A stretch of DNA of 64,000 nt from Siphonodentalium dalli (lineage: Eukaryota; Mollusca; Scaphopoda; Gadilida; Siphonodentaliidae). Location of the stretch: the NCBI GenBank assembly GCA_032622095.1, contig CP136068.1, forward strand, positions 164,011,465-164,075,464. Direction: 5' to 3'. Below the pieces are notes generated by a model that did not search any database, was not told the origin of the DNA, and saw only the letters and a program-made list of their open reading frames with translations. Position numbers and translations under genes: made by a program. This document shows positions 45,713 through 56,588 of the stretch, one piece after another (position 1 is the first letter of the stretch; the number at the start of each line of letters is the position of its first letter).

Positions 45713-47047
45713 ATGCTTCTCAGAATTACTCTATATAGTCTAGTGCTACTTCTCCCACAAGTACCGTGCCACAGCAAGAAAGTTTCAGATTCGACGCCAA
45801 ATTATAAACAAAACTTTTACGGTAAGTTCCTGATTTTTGTTCTCTAAAATTCGACGAAAATTTTCCAGATCTGACCGATTATCCTCGGCTTGTAAAGTGT
45901 CTGCGGACTCTTTTTTGTCGTTATTTGTGTTGTATTTGTTTTACTAGAAAACTGCCCGTCAACAACACATGCTAAAGCCACATGGCGGATTGCACTCGAA
46001 AATACGCCAAAAATATAACTTTGAACACAATGTTTGGGTGGCAAACAAAATATCCATTTAAAAGTTAAATACAGTTTTCAGGATAGGCTCCTTTTAACCC
46101 CGCCCGCCTCTTTTGGACCCATTGGCTGTTAGCTGCAACTGTTCGGAAACCGACAAAAGCCGCGTGTTTCTTTCACAATATTAAGGCATTCAGCGATGCA
46201 AGGGTCATAACTCTATCAGTCTATATCGTAGTTTGCCTATAATGTACAATATGCATACAGGTACGGGTGGCGTTTGCATGACAGCTGTGAAACACGTAGA
46301 TACCATTAACTGTTGTATTTGCCTATAATGTACTTGTTCGGGTGTCGCTTGGTTCTTGAAAGACTGCAAAAAGTCCCTGAGTGTTCATATCGTAATCCAG
46401 ATATTTTAACTCTATATTGCATTCTAAAATTATTGAATTCTATTTTTGAATGCATTATAGAGTTAAAATATCCGGATTACGATATTCAGGTTGAAAATAT
46501 TGTAATATGTGAACAATAATTTTTTTTTGCTGTTACACATACTGTCATGTCAGCCCCTTTATCCCTCAACAATCTGTCTGAAAATTGAACTAGTTTTATA
46601 TGCACAAGCTCATTACAATCTCTGTGTTTGGGTACACAAATTTGCCCCTTGTGGTAATTATCTCATTTGTGATGACAAAAGAAATGAATTTCCACTCGTG
46701 GCAGAGCCACTTTTTGTTATCGTTGTCGTCGTCGATGTTGTAGTCGTTGTTGTTGTTGTTAACGTTTTTGTTGTTGTTTGTGTTGTTGTATTTGTTGTTG
46801 TTGCTGCTGCTGCTGTTGTTGTTGTTGTGGACCACAAGTTACTTTTTGTGGTTGATCATGCTTTCTTTCTCTTCTATCAGGGTTTTCCGGTATAACGCTC
46901 TCTACTCAGTTGTGTCGCCTGTGCTATCGTCTGCGAGACATGGAATGTTTATCCAGGTTTTGTGACGTCGCGCCGCTGTATGTCCAGACAGTCAATGAGA
47001 ATGATATGGTGCATAATTACTTTATCTACAGATCTTTCGCTCCGTGA
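45713..47047 (+). CDS. Two-exon gene for a 91-residue secreted cysteine-containing peptide
   Basis: Exon 1 is 45713-45821 and exon 2 is 46881-47047, ending in TGA. The junction is phase 1: TTTTACG, then donor GTAAGT (perfect consensus), and acceptor CTTTCTTTCTCTTCTATCAG then GGTTTTCC. The product starts MLLRITLYSLVLLLPQVPCH, a good signal peptide with probable cleavage near residue 21. The mature part has four cysteines at 48, 51, 59 and 64 (C-x2-C-x7-C-x4-C) in TQLCRLCYRLRDMEC and LSRFCDVAP. It ends YRSFAP. The only dibasic site is KK at 22-23. The family was not recognised; a neuropeptide-like or other extracellular peptide is possible. The intron (1,059 bp) holds a 115-bp palindrome and a trinucleotide repeat. 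A second donor-like GTGAGC lies just after the stop, and a repetitive element starts within 40 bp of it. This is inferred from the sequence alone. Confidence 0.6.
46376..46490. repeat. 115-bp palindrome inside the intron
   Basis: CCTGAGTGTTCATATCGTAA followed by TCCAGATATTTTAACTCTAT pairs with ATAGAGTTAAAATATCCGGA followed by TTACGATATTCAGG, around AATTATTGAATTC. The 68-codon frame at 46313-46519 is a by-product of it. Confidence 0.92.
46716..46835. repeat. (GTT/GTC)n trinucleotide repeat
   Basis: An imperfect run of GTT, GTC and GCT triplets within the intron. It produces poly-V, poly-L and poly-N open frames that are not genes. Confidence 0.95.
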
Positions 47048-47068
47048 ATTAAAGGTGAGCTAAATTGA

Positions 47069-47480
47069 TCACGCTGGTCATCCTATAAACCGCGTTGCGG
47101 GCATACAATCCATAAACCGCGCTGTGGGCATATAATCCGTAAACCACGTTGTGAGCATATAATCCGTAAACAGCTTTCTGGACATATAATCCGTAAACCG
47201 CGTTGTCGGCATATAATTCGTAAACCGCGTTGTGGGCATATAATCCGCAAACCGCGTTGTCGGCATATAATCCATAAACCGCGTTGTCGCATATAAACCG
47301 TAAACCGCGTTGTGGGCATATAATCCGTAAACCTCGTGACAGGCATATAATCCGTAAACCTCGTGACAGGCATATAATCTGTAAACCTCGTGACAGGCAT
47401 ATAATCCATAAACCTCGTGACAGGCATATAATCTGTAAACCTCGTGACAGGCAATAATCCGTAAACCGCGTTGCGGACAC
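47069..47480. repeat. 27-bp minisatellite, about 15 copies
   Basis: The unit is ATAATCCGTAAACCGCGTTG followed by TGGGCAT. In the later part it switches to a subtype with CCTCGTGACAGGCAT. It starts after CACGCTGGTCATCCT, as at 2734. Frames open through it are artefacts. Confidence 0.95.
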
Positions 47481-47990
47481 GAGTTGTGACTACATATATG
47501 TGTGTTGTGAGGGTAAGTTTGTTATAAATTGTTTTCTTTGGTTATTAATCCGGATCCACAAGGTGAGTGATGAACACAGATTCAACCAAAATGTTAATGT
47601 TAACATTTGGTTGAAAAATGCTCCATAAAGCTGCATAAAGTGAAGAAATGTTTCAATTGTGTTTTCAGCTCAAAGTTGAGCGCGTGGTGATGAAATTTGG
47701 ACAATGCTGTCGGCGTTCCATTGAAAAAGATATTTTAGGAAATTACATCTCCATTCACAACAAAATGCGATGTATTTAAGTAGGAAATTAATTACCATTT
47801 CACGTGAAACTCCATTGTGGCCGAGTAAATTCCACAACCGTTGTAAGTGTGGTTTACTGCTGCCCGCAGCGCGGTTTACGTTTTCGTTGTATACAATTAG
47901 CGAATATTTTGCTGAATGAACCTGAAATTTACCCCGAAATTCAGAATACACTCGGCTAAGATTGCAATTTTTGTTTTAATTTGGAACATG
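47481..47990. other. Spacer and inverted end of the dispersed element
   Basis: Positions 47581-47615 form a hairpin (TTCAACCAAAATGTTAA, TTAACATTTGGTTGAA). Positions 47850-47890 hold GTTTACTGCTGCCCGCAGCG and CGGTTTACG, a reverse-strand single unit of the 27-bp repeat. Positions 47905-47980 are the reverse complement of 2905-2975. Together these bound an element of about 0.9 kb starting at 47069. Confidence 0.65.
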
Positions 47991-48630
47991 TGATTAATGA
48001 AACACACATTTTAACCCTTTGTTACTGAAAAGTGTATATTGGAATAATCTATCATTCGTTTGGAGGGGTGTCTAGAAAATGTTAGCAGACGACAGACATA
48101 TATATTAGAAAACATAATACAAGTGCAGAAAGATTTATATTCAGTGGTGGAAAATGTTCAGGGGAGTGGCAAGCAATAGATGATGTCTACCTCAGGTGAC
48201 TAATAATTAATATCGCGCTATTACGTGATAAGACTTCACAAATAACAATTTTAACCTGGTGATAGGGAAACATGAACAGGTGACAACAAGAAAATATGTC
48301 AAATGACCACGACAAATGACAACAAGACAGTCAACAATGATGAAGCGGTATAAATACTGTTTTAGATTTTTCACAAATGGCACAGGTTCATGATGCCCCA
48401 GGGATTTATACAAACATAGGAACGGAACTTTGACAGATTTGGGCCTCACGACACCACCAAACGGGATATCCTGAGTTCAAGTCATTAATATCCCGCAATC
48501 TCTTTACAAACATGTAGACAAATGAATTCTCGAAACAACAAAACTGTACGGAACTGGATCGCATAAACATCGTCCAATATCTATCTGTGTCAAAATATAA
48601 AGTGTTCGTGTATGGCCGATGACTCCAAAC
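47991..48630. other. Intergenic, no feature seen
   Basis: The minus-strand open frames at 48207-48654 have no recognisable domain and are not called. Confidence 0.45.
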
Positions 48631-48752
48631 GGCATCTTGGTTGTGTGGCGACACCTAATAATCTACATGTATTATCTAAACACTAGTTTAAGGCATCTTG
48701 GTTGTGTGACGACACCTAATAATCTACATGTATTATCTAAACACTAGTTTTA
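48631..48752. repeat. 61-bp tandem duplication, two copies
   Basis: GGCATCTTGGTTGTGTGGCG through CTAAACACTAGTTT is repeated once with one mismatch (GTGTGGCG versus GTGTGACG), indicating a recent event. Confidence 0.95.
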
Positions 48753-48999
48753 TATAAATGTAACTATTACCACTAAAACTCATATAGTTGTGTGGATTGG
48801 ATGAGAGTTACGACCAACCACCCTTTTCGGACGCCGGATTCGGGGTATGTTATTATTCCGGACGCCAGACCAGCGTACGCCGGGTGCCATCGGGCTCATA
48901 TTTCGGATGCCGGATGTTTCCATTGATATTCTTTCTTGACGTTAAATACCGAAAATCAACAAAGTTCCGTCCGCTGATTTATATTTCACCGCTCGGACA
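48753..48999 (+). repeat. Dispersed repeat Z, copy B, with a single satellite-like unit
   Basis: It matches 24560-24716 and 25185-25245. The unit at 48853-48910 (TATTCCGGACGCCAGACCAG, CGTACGCCGGGTGCCATCGG) is one diverged 45-bp satellite unit. The TTAA near 48942 is unoccupied here. The Helitron-like pair follows at once. Confidence 0.88.
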
Positions 49000-49946
49000 T
49001 CTCATATATATTTTGAAGACCTCTGTTTGTATGTTTGTCTGTCTGTCTGTCATTAATACAAATCTACGATTCTCGACCGATCGGGACGAAACTTGGTACG
49101 TGTGTGTAGTTTGACCAGGCGGTCGTCGTTGTCGTATTGGCGAGCCCGTGCGGCGCCCGCTTCGCGCATGCGCAGACGAGATCTCGGAAATGGGTGGAGC
49201 TATTGACTTGAAATTTGCTATGTGAATGTATCTTGCCCCGGATACGAATTTTATCGGGTCGCCGAGCCCGTGCGACGCCAGCTTCGCGCATGTGCAGACG
49301 AGATCTCGGAAACGGGTGGAGCTATTGACTTGAAATTTTTTATGTGACCAGATCTCGGAAACGGGTGGAGCTATCGACTTGAAATTTGGTTTTTGAATAG
49401 CCCGGACAACGTCGGGCTCATCGGCTAGTCTCATATATATTTTGAAGACCTCTGTCTGTTTGTTTGTATGTTTGGCTGTATGTTTGTATGTTTGTCATTT
49501 ATACAAATCTACGATTCTCGACCGATCGGAACCAAACTTGGTACGTGTGTGTAGTTTGACCAGGCGGTGGACGTTGTCGTATTGGCGAGCCCGTGCGGCG
49601 CCCGCTTCGTGCATGCGCAGACGAGATCTCGGAAACGGGTGGAGCTATCGACTTGAAATTTGGTATGTGAATGTATCTTGCCCCGGATACGAATTTTATC
49701 GGGTCGCCGAGCCCGTGCGACGCCAGCTTCGCGCATGCGCAGCCGATATCTCGGAAACGGGTGGAGCTATCGACTTGAAATTTGGTATTTGAATGTATCT
49801 TGCCCCGGATACGAATTTTATCGGGTCGCCGAGCCCGTGCGACGCCAGCTTCGCGCATGCGCAGACCAGATCTCGGAAACGGGTAGAGCTATCGACTTGA
49901 AATTTGGTTTTTGAATAGCCCGGACAACGTCGGGCTCATCGGCTAG
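49000..49946 (+). mobile_element. Two head-to-tail Helitron-like units
   Basis: Units are 49000-49428 and 49429-49946. Each starts TCTCATATATATTTTGAAGA, then a (TGTT/TGTC)n tract. Each ends with CCCGGACAACGTCGGG, then 12 nt ending in CTAG. The 5' flank ends in ACA and the 3' flank begins TAA, and the paralogous Z copy at 25248 reads GAACATAATATG uninterrupted. That is an insertion between A and T without target duplication, as known for Helitrons. Internal subrepeats include GATCTCGGAAACGGGTGGAG followed by CTATCGACTTGAAATTTGG. Open frames are shadows. Confidence 0.87.
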
Positions 49947-50660
49947 TAAGAATATATACCAGTGTATGTACATGTATATATGTGTTATCAGAATATATTT
50001 TCAGTAAAAAAATTAAATCTTTCAGTCAAGCTGCTAATTCAAATCATTAATATCCAATATATTGAGACTGATTCCAATGTGTAATGGTAACTGTTACTTC
50101 ATTTATCAGGTTATTTGCAATAAAATTCAGTTAAGGAATATTCCGGATGCCGGGGTCTGTTTTAAGCCAGATTCCAGGGGATGGGGCGGGAAGTTGGCTT
50201 CATGGGTGGACAAAATAATCGCATACACATATCTGCATAGTCAACTTTATTTGGGCGATTTTTGAAATTTACACTAAATTATATCCAGGTTATCATATAA
50301 TTTTGTTTTAAATATGATCTTGTTTGGTAAATATACGTGGTTATGTATGTTCTGCGTCGATCCAGAAATCAGAAATGTCTTGCTATATGTTGGATTGTAG
50401 GTGCTTTTTCTCTGTATATCTGAAAACAAGATTGTATCAGATTAAAAATATGTTTATATTTAATCAGCTATGAATTACTTTACTTTACTTTAGAACGAAA
50501 AATTATTTAATTTCTGAGTTCCAGGTCCGAGAGGAAGGGCGACATCTCTGCAAAGTTCAACGAAATCGGATGAAGATACTAAAATATGAAAAGAACATCG
50601 ATGTGTGCGATCATAAAATTCACCACAAGGAATCTACGTCACCAATCAAGTCTCTAACTC
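49947..50660 (+). repeat. End of repeat Z and repeat W, copy B
   Basis: TAAGAATATATACCAGTGTA to GTCACCAATCAAGTCTC matches the 26130-26165 and 27288-28060 parts of copy A. There is no element Y between them, so this is the empty site for Y. Confidence 0.87.
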
Positions 50661-50999
50661 AAAGCGATTTTGATTTTAAATATTTTTAAACGTATATTGT
50701 ATTATCTGGCGGGATTAGTTGTGGAATTTCACAATGCACATTAAATCTCAATAATCGCTAAACCTTATTTATAACTGAAAGTTACAATGCACATTCAAAA
50801 CTCAGTATTAAACCATTAAAAATTCATATGAATAACTGAAATTAACACAAGGAACAAAGGTATCGATTGTCCACGGAATTTGAACATCAAACACACCTCA
50901 ACTAGTTAGTAGATGTTAGTATAATACACGTGAACTGCTGCCACAAAAATGTAGCTCATCCACTGCACGAGTTCCCAATGGCAGCTATCCTATTGTCTG
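50661..50999. other. Intergenic, no feature seen
   Basis: A short internal direct similarity (AATGCACATTMAAA, twice) and nothing else. Confidence 0.5.
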
Positions 51000-52440
51000 A
51001 AGCAACGGTTAAGAGATTACATTATTGACGTAGGCTCCTGGCCCTGGACGTATGAAGCGACGGTTAAGAGATTACATTAGTGACGTAGGCTCCTGGCCCT
51101 GGACGTATGAAGCGACGGTTAAGAGATTACATTAGTGACGTAGGCTCCTGGTCCCGAACGTCCGAAGAGACGATCTAGAGATTACAGTAGTGACGTATGT
51201 TCCTAAAGAGATGGTTTTGAGATTACATTAGTGACGTATGTTCCTGAAGGGATGGTTTTGAGATTACATTGGTGACGTATGTTCCAGAAGGAATGGTTTT
51301 GAGATTACATTGGTGACGTATGTTCCAGAAGGAATGGTTTTGAGATTACATTGGTGACGTATGTTCCTGAAGGGACGGTTTCGAGATTACATTAGTGACG
51401 TATGGTCCTAAAGAGATGGTTTAAAGATTACATTAGTGACGTATGTTCCAGAAGGAATGGTTTTGAGATTACATTGGTGACGTAGATTCCTGAAGGGATG
51501 GTTTTGAGATTACATTAGTGACGTATGTTCCTGAAGGGATGGTTTTGAGATTACATTGGTGACGTATGTTCCAGAAGGAATGGTTTTGAGATTACATTGG
51601 TGACGTATGTTCCAGAAGGAATGGTTTTGAGATTACATTGGTGACGTATGTTCCAGAAGGAATGGTTTTGAGATTACATTGGTGACGTATGTTCCAGAAG
51701 GAATGGTTTTGAGATTACATTGGTGACGTATGTTCCAGAAGGAATGGTTTTGAGATTACATTAGTGACGTATGTTCCTGGATGGATGGTTTTGAGATTAC
51801 ATTAGTGACGTATGTTCCTGAAGGGATGGTTTTGAGATTACATTAGTGACGTATGTTCCTGAAGGGATGGTTTTGAGATTACATTAGTGACGTATGTTCC
51901 AGAAGGAATGGTTTTGAGATTACATTAGTGACGTATGTTCCAGAAGGAATGGTTTTGAGATTACATTAGTGATGTAGCTTCCTGGATGGATGGTTTTGAG
52001 ATTACATTAGTGACGTATGTTCCAGAAGGAATGGTTTTGAGATTACATTGGTGACGTATGTTCCAGAAGGAATGGTTTTGAGATTACATTAGTGACGTAT
52101 GTTCCTGAAGGGGTGGTTTTGAGATTACATTAGTGACGTATGTTCCTGAAGGGATGGTTTTGAGATTACATTAGTGACGTATGTTCCTGAAGGGATGGTT
52201 TTGAGATTACATTAGTGACGTATGTTCCAGAAGGAATGGTTTTGAGATTACATTAGTGACGTATGTTCCAGAAGGAATGGTTTTGAGATTACATTAGTGA
52301 CGTATGTTCCTGAAGGGATGGTTTTGAGATTACATTGGTGACGTAGGTTCCCGATGTGATTTTTTTGGAGGTTACATTAGTGGCGTAAGTTCATGAAAGG
52401 ATTGTTTAGAGTTTGCATTAGTGACCTATGTTCCTGTTCC
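51000..52440. repeat. 41-bp satellite, about 34 copies
   Basis: The unit is GAGATTACATTAGTGACGTA then TGTTCCTGAAGGGATGGTTT then T. The first three units are a longer 52-55-bp variant with GGCTCCTGGCCCTGG. The edges are more diverged than the centre. Each unit contains TGACGTA, close to a CREB/ATF half-site; its significance is unknown. Confidence 0.96.
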
Positions 52441-54120
52441 TGGGAATTGTCCGTAAGATAGAGTCAGCAAACTGTATGTAGGGATGTCGAGACAACTTTA
52501 CTGTAACCAATATTGTCAGCATATGGAAATGTCTTGTCTGACACACCATTGAAATGCCATGACTGACACCTCATTGATATGTCATGACTTACACAACACT
52601 TGGATGTTTCGGATCAAAAGTAGGTTGTAATATTAGTGATAGATTGTTACAGCAATCATTGTTAAAAGTGCTAAATTTGTCGTTTTAGAACAACAGCTAG
52701 AATATTTTCGTATTCATTCTCTCAAGTTTTTACTGACATTTGCGATCAGTTATTAATTTTCAACTACAGCCTTGGTATGTTCTTAGTTAGAATATTTTGT
52801 TATAATTTAGTTTATTTTCATGCAATATGTCACCATTAAACATTAAAGTTGTACATACTAAATCTACATTTTATATCTGAAAAATAGAATCTTATGAGAC
52901 AACATAACAACTATCACATGCACGTTTTAATAATTTCTGTTTTATTAAATTATCTATATTATTCATTCTTGCTTGTGTTTTATTTAGACATTCTTACTTA
53001 TGTTCAGTTTTTGTGATCGAAATTTACTTCTTGTAGAAATATAATGCAAGTTTTTTACCAAATTGTTTTCCAGTCAAGTGTCGTTAATTAAATTGTTAAG
53101 TTAGAAATTGCCAACTATTGCAAAGGTTTGCAAAGTACGGACGCTTTGGGTCGTATATGGACTATATCTGATTTTATGACGTCACCAGTTATTATCTAAC
53201 ACGACACTGGTTTTTTGAATTTTAGCGAGCACTTTTGTCGCACAGTGGACAGGTGGGCTTAAAGCATTAATTCTTAATCGTAAATAAACGTATGTCTTTC
53301 AATTGCCGGCGTTCCAAAATGAGGGGAGTTACAATCGGAATTATGCACAGCGAAGTTCATTCGTAGTGGCGGTTTACATGTTATTGAGAACATAATTAGG
53401 ACATATTAAGGACTGTCAAATATTTGAATTGGACTGCCCTATAATATAAATCATGCAAACGTTATTATATCGCGTTTAAATTATCCTAATATTACATAGT
53501 TCATACGTGACTCTGATAATCCTTAAATATCCTTCTATTTGCATGAATCGACAAGAAACACACACTTATGAACAAATCAGAAGATACAGTCAGGTTATAT
53601 CGAATTCGGTCGATGGTGAACGCTACATGATGACGTTGTTCGTCCAGTTTCGTTGAAATCGACATGATGACATTTTATGAATAAAATGAACATGATGAAA
53701 TCGACAAGCTTCTCAGTCGGATTGCGCACAAACCGTCAATAATATAATGGTTAATTTCAGTAAAATAATCCCCCCACCCGACAAAAAACAAACAGTCTAT
53801 TGACTTTTGAATACTTTCAGTTTGGTGTTGGGAGTTTACATTCTATAATAATTTGTACAAAAGGAACGGCTTTTAAACGTTTCTGTTATGTTTTAAGTCT
53901 GAGGTGGTGAGCTCGTAGTCTGCTTGCGTTGTGAATCTCTTATTTCTCACATTCCCTGATGTATGATTGAGATAATTTATACACGAAATTGCTAGCTGTA
54001 TGACCCACTCTTTCGATGAACAATTGTGCATGTCTTGAGTGATATTAATCATAATCACACCACGATATAAGGCCTAAGTGAATCTTATTTGATGGGAATA
54101 CTCATCTATGAAGATAAGTC
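52441..54120. other. Intergenic, no feature seen
   Basis: This is one of the longest apparently unique stretches in the window. No open frame longer than 61 codons and no repeat was recognised. A short duplicated phrase (ACACACCATTGAAATGYCATGACT-like) lies near 52545-52590. Confidence 0.5.
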
Positions 54121-55070
54121 TTGCACCTTAACATGACCCACCAACCTCGTAGCACCTTAACGTGTCCCACAACCCTCGTAGCACATTAACATGACCCACC
54201 AACATCATGGCACCTTAACATGACCCACTAACATCGTAGCACTTTAACATGACCCACCAACATCATAGCACCTTAACATGACCCACCAACATCATAGCAC
54301 CTTAACATGGCCCACCAACATAGCACCTTAAGATGACCCACCAACAGCATAGCACCTTAAAAGGGCCCACCAACAGCATAGCACCTTAACATGACCCACC
54401 AACATTATAGCCCCTTAACATGACCCACCAACATCATAGCACCTTAACATGACCCACCAACATCATAGCACCTTAACATGACCCACCAACATCATAGCAC
54501 CTTAACATAAGCCACCAACATCATAGCACCTTAGCATGTCCCACCAACATCATAGCACCTTAACATGACCCACCAACAGCATATCACCTTAAAAGGGCCA
54601 ACCAACAGCATAGCACCTTAACATGATCCACCAACACCATAGCACCATAACATGACCCACCAACATCATAGCACCTTAACATGACCCATCAACATAGCAC
54701 CTTAACATGACCCACCAACAGCATAGCACATTAACAGGACCCATCAACAGCATATCATCTTAAAAGGACCCATCATCATCGTAGCACCTTAACATGACCC
54801 ACCAACATCATAGCACCTTAACATGACCCACCAACATCATATCACACCTTAACAGGACCCACCAACATCATAGCACCTTAACAGGACCCATCAACAGCAT
54901 AGCACATTACCAGGACCCATCAAAATCATAGCACCTTAACAGGACCCACCAACATCATATCACACCTTAACAGGACCCATCAAAATCATAGCACCTTAAC
55001 AGGACCCATCAACAGCATAGCACCTTAACGGGACCCATCAACATCATAGCACATTAACAGGACCCGCCAA
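54121..55070. repeat. 29-bp satellite, about 32 copies
   Basis: The unit is ACCTTAACATGACCCACCAA followed by CATCATAGC. Variants include AACAGGACCCATCAA, which is enriched toward the right end. It ends where the ACGTACAC array of the gene's 3' side begins. Confidence 0.96.
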
Positions 55071-55074
55071 CGTC

Positions 55075-55395
55075 GTACGCGTACATGGGTACATGGGTAC
55101 GTACACAACCGCAATATATATGTATGTACGCACATGAACTCAGTATATGTGTGTGTACATATACTTAATCAGCATATATGTGTATGTACACTAACTTAAT
55201 ATATATGTGTGCGGACCCTAACTCAGAATGTATGTGTACACTAATTCGGTATATATGTGTCGTACGACTCGTACACCAACTCGTTATATATGTTTGCGTA
55301 CGTACACCAACTCAGCATATATATGTGAGTGAACGTACACCAACTCAGTATATATATGTGTAAGTACACCAACTCAGTATATGTGTATACATACC
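55075..55395. repeat. 27-bp-type minisatellite abutting the stop codon of paralogue 2
   Basis: About ten degenerate copies of TATATATGTGTACGTACACC followed by AACTCAG run directly into the stop codon of the gene at 55396. This is the counterpart of 29335-30040 but shorter and more diverged. Confidence 0.9.
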
Positions 55396-55845
55396 CTAAC
55401 TCAGTATGTCCGGGTACGCATCTTGGAGGAATGTCTTTATGCTGGTACACATTTCGCCGAATAATTCTTCCACCTTTTGCTGTGATGGGGCGGGGAACTC
55501 CTCATCCGGGTACTTCTCCTTCACGTCACTGATTAAATCTCCCATATGTTCGATGGTTTTACTGATGTCTTCATTTTTCTCGATGCGCACGCAAACTTCC
55601 ATGATCGTCTTCAATGGGTTTTCATCTTCCTCTACGTCTGCCTCAGTATGTTCGTCTCCCATTCCGCGTTTTGCCTCCAATTCGTTGGCTAAGTCATTCA
55701 ATCTGGCTAGCCTCTCTTCATTTCTTCTAATTAGCTGTGAACGCTTAGCTGCATATGGTTTACCGCCATTATTCCCAGCAGGAACGTAGCCATGGACTGC
55801 AGCAACGCAAAATATAGCAAGAATTATTACTGTACGCATTTTCAT
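55396..55845 (-). CDS. Small secreted protein, 149 residues, paralogue 2
   Basis: The family was not recognised. A signal peptide (MKMRTVIILAIFCVAAVHG) is followed by an insert absent from paralogue 1 (YVPAGNNGGKPYA). The shared body follows: basic segment KRSQLIRRNEERLARLND, acidic stretch 65-76, cysteines at 85 and 133, and C-terminus FLQDAYPDILS. The last 114 residues differ from paralogue 1 at 9 positions, mostly conservative (S/A, M/I, D/E, V/A). Two start codons are possible (Met1 or Met3); only Met3 aligns with paralogue 1. TTCTCTTTTCAG ends 11 bases upstream of the first ATG, a good 3' splice site. The gene is probably extracellular; no function is assigned. Confidence 0.82.
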   Translation of the reverse strand: MKMRTVIILAIFCVAAVHGYVPAGNNGGKPYAAKRSQLIRRNEERLARLNDLANELEAKRGMGDEHTEADVEEDENPLKTIMEVCVRIEKNEDISKTIEHMGDLISDVKEKYPDEEFPAPSQQKVEELFGEMCTSIKTFLQDAYPDILS

Positions 55846-55854
55846 GTGTTTTTA

Positions 55855-55868
55855 CTGAAAAGAGAATT
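55855..55868 (-). other. Probable 3' splice site upstream of the start codon
   Basis: On the minus strand TTCTCTTTTCAG precedes TAAAAACACATGAAAATG. It is conserved with 30473-30486 of paralogue 1. Confidence 0.62.
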
Positions 55869-56588
55869 TAAATAAATAAAGCATACGAAGTAATTCACTT
55901 TTGATCCCGGGATTTACCCCCTCTCTTTTTGTTACGCGGGATTTACCCCCTCTCTTTTTGTTACGCGGGAATTTGGTTATTTCCAGGCGATACGCGGGGT
56001 TTATACCATTTCCAGGCGATACGCGGGGTTTATACCATTTCCAGGCGTTTATACCATTCCAGGCGATACGCGGGGTTTATATCATTTCCAGGCGATACGC
56101 GGGGTTTATACCATTTCCAGGCGATACGCGGGGTTTATACCATTTCCAGGCGATACGCGGGGTTTATACCATTTCCAGGCATTTATACCATTTCCAGGCG
56201 ATACGCGGGGTTTATATGATTTCCAGGCGATACGCGGGGTTTATACCATTTCCAGGCGATATACGCGGGGTTTATACCATTTCCAGGCGATACGCGGGCT
56301 TTATACCATTTCCAGGGGATACGCGGGGTTTGTACCATTCTGTACATGTTAAAGGCTCACTTAATTTTCGAACCCCTAGATCACATTATATTAAATATAT
56401 GCCATATTAAATACCATTTGAAAGAGGAAGCTCCAAAACATTGTATAATCAACTTATCCGGCGCAATAAACTGTGAAGTTGTGAACATATTGTTTTTGTT
56501 GAAGTGCCGACGTGTTATTTGTTGTTAAGTTTCATCTGGATTGTAGTGCAAAGTGTATTATCTGCAATGGAATTGGAATAACTCTATA
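55869..56588 (-). repeat. Duplicated 5' flank with 29-bp minisatellite (55980-56340)
   Basis: This is homologous to 30487-30850. The unit CCAGGCGATACGCGGGGTTT followed by ATACCATTT occurs once in the other segment and about 12 times here, with a few truncated copies (CCAGGCGTTTATACC, CCAGGCATTTATACC). The plus-strand frames through it are artefacts. Confidence 0.9.

Noticed and set aside
45844-45975. Alternative acceptor TTTTCCAG at about 45865 for the two-exon gene
   Set aside because: It would make an intron of only about 43 bp and a peptide ending within 35 codons. The acceptor at 46880 is far stronger and gives a cysteine-containing frame.
46509-46965. Poly-V and poly-L open frames of 128 and 72 codons
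   Set aside because: They are translations of the GTT/GTC trinucleotide repeat inside the intron.
51000-52440. TGACGTA in every satellite unit as a functional CREB array
   Set aside because: The half-site lacks the full TGACGTCA palindrome. Motif presence in a repeat unit alone does not show function, so it is recorded only as an observation.
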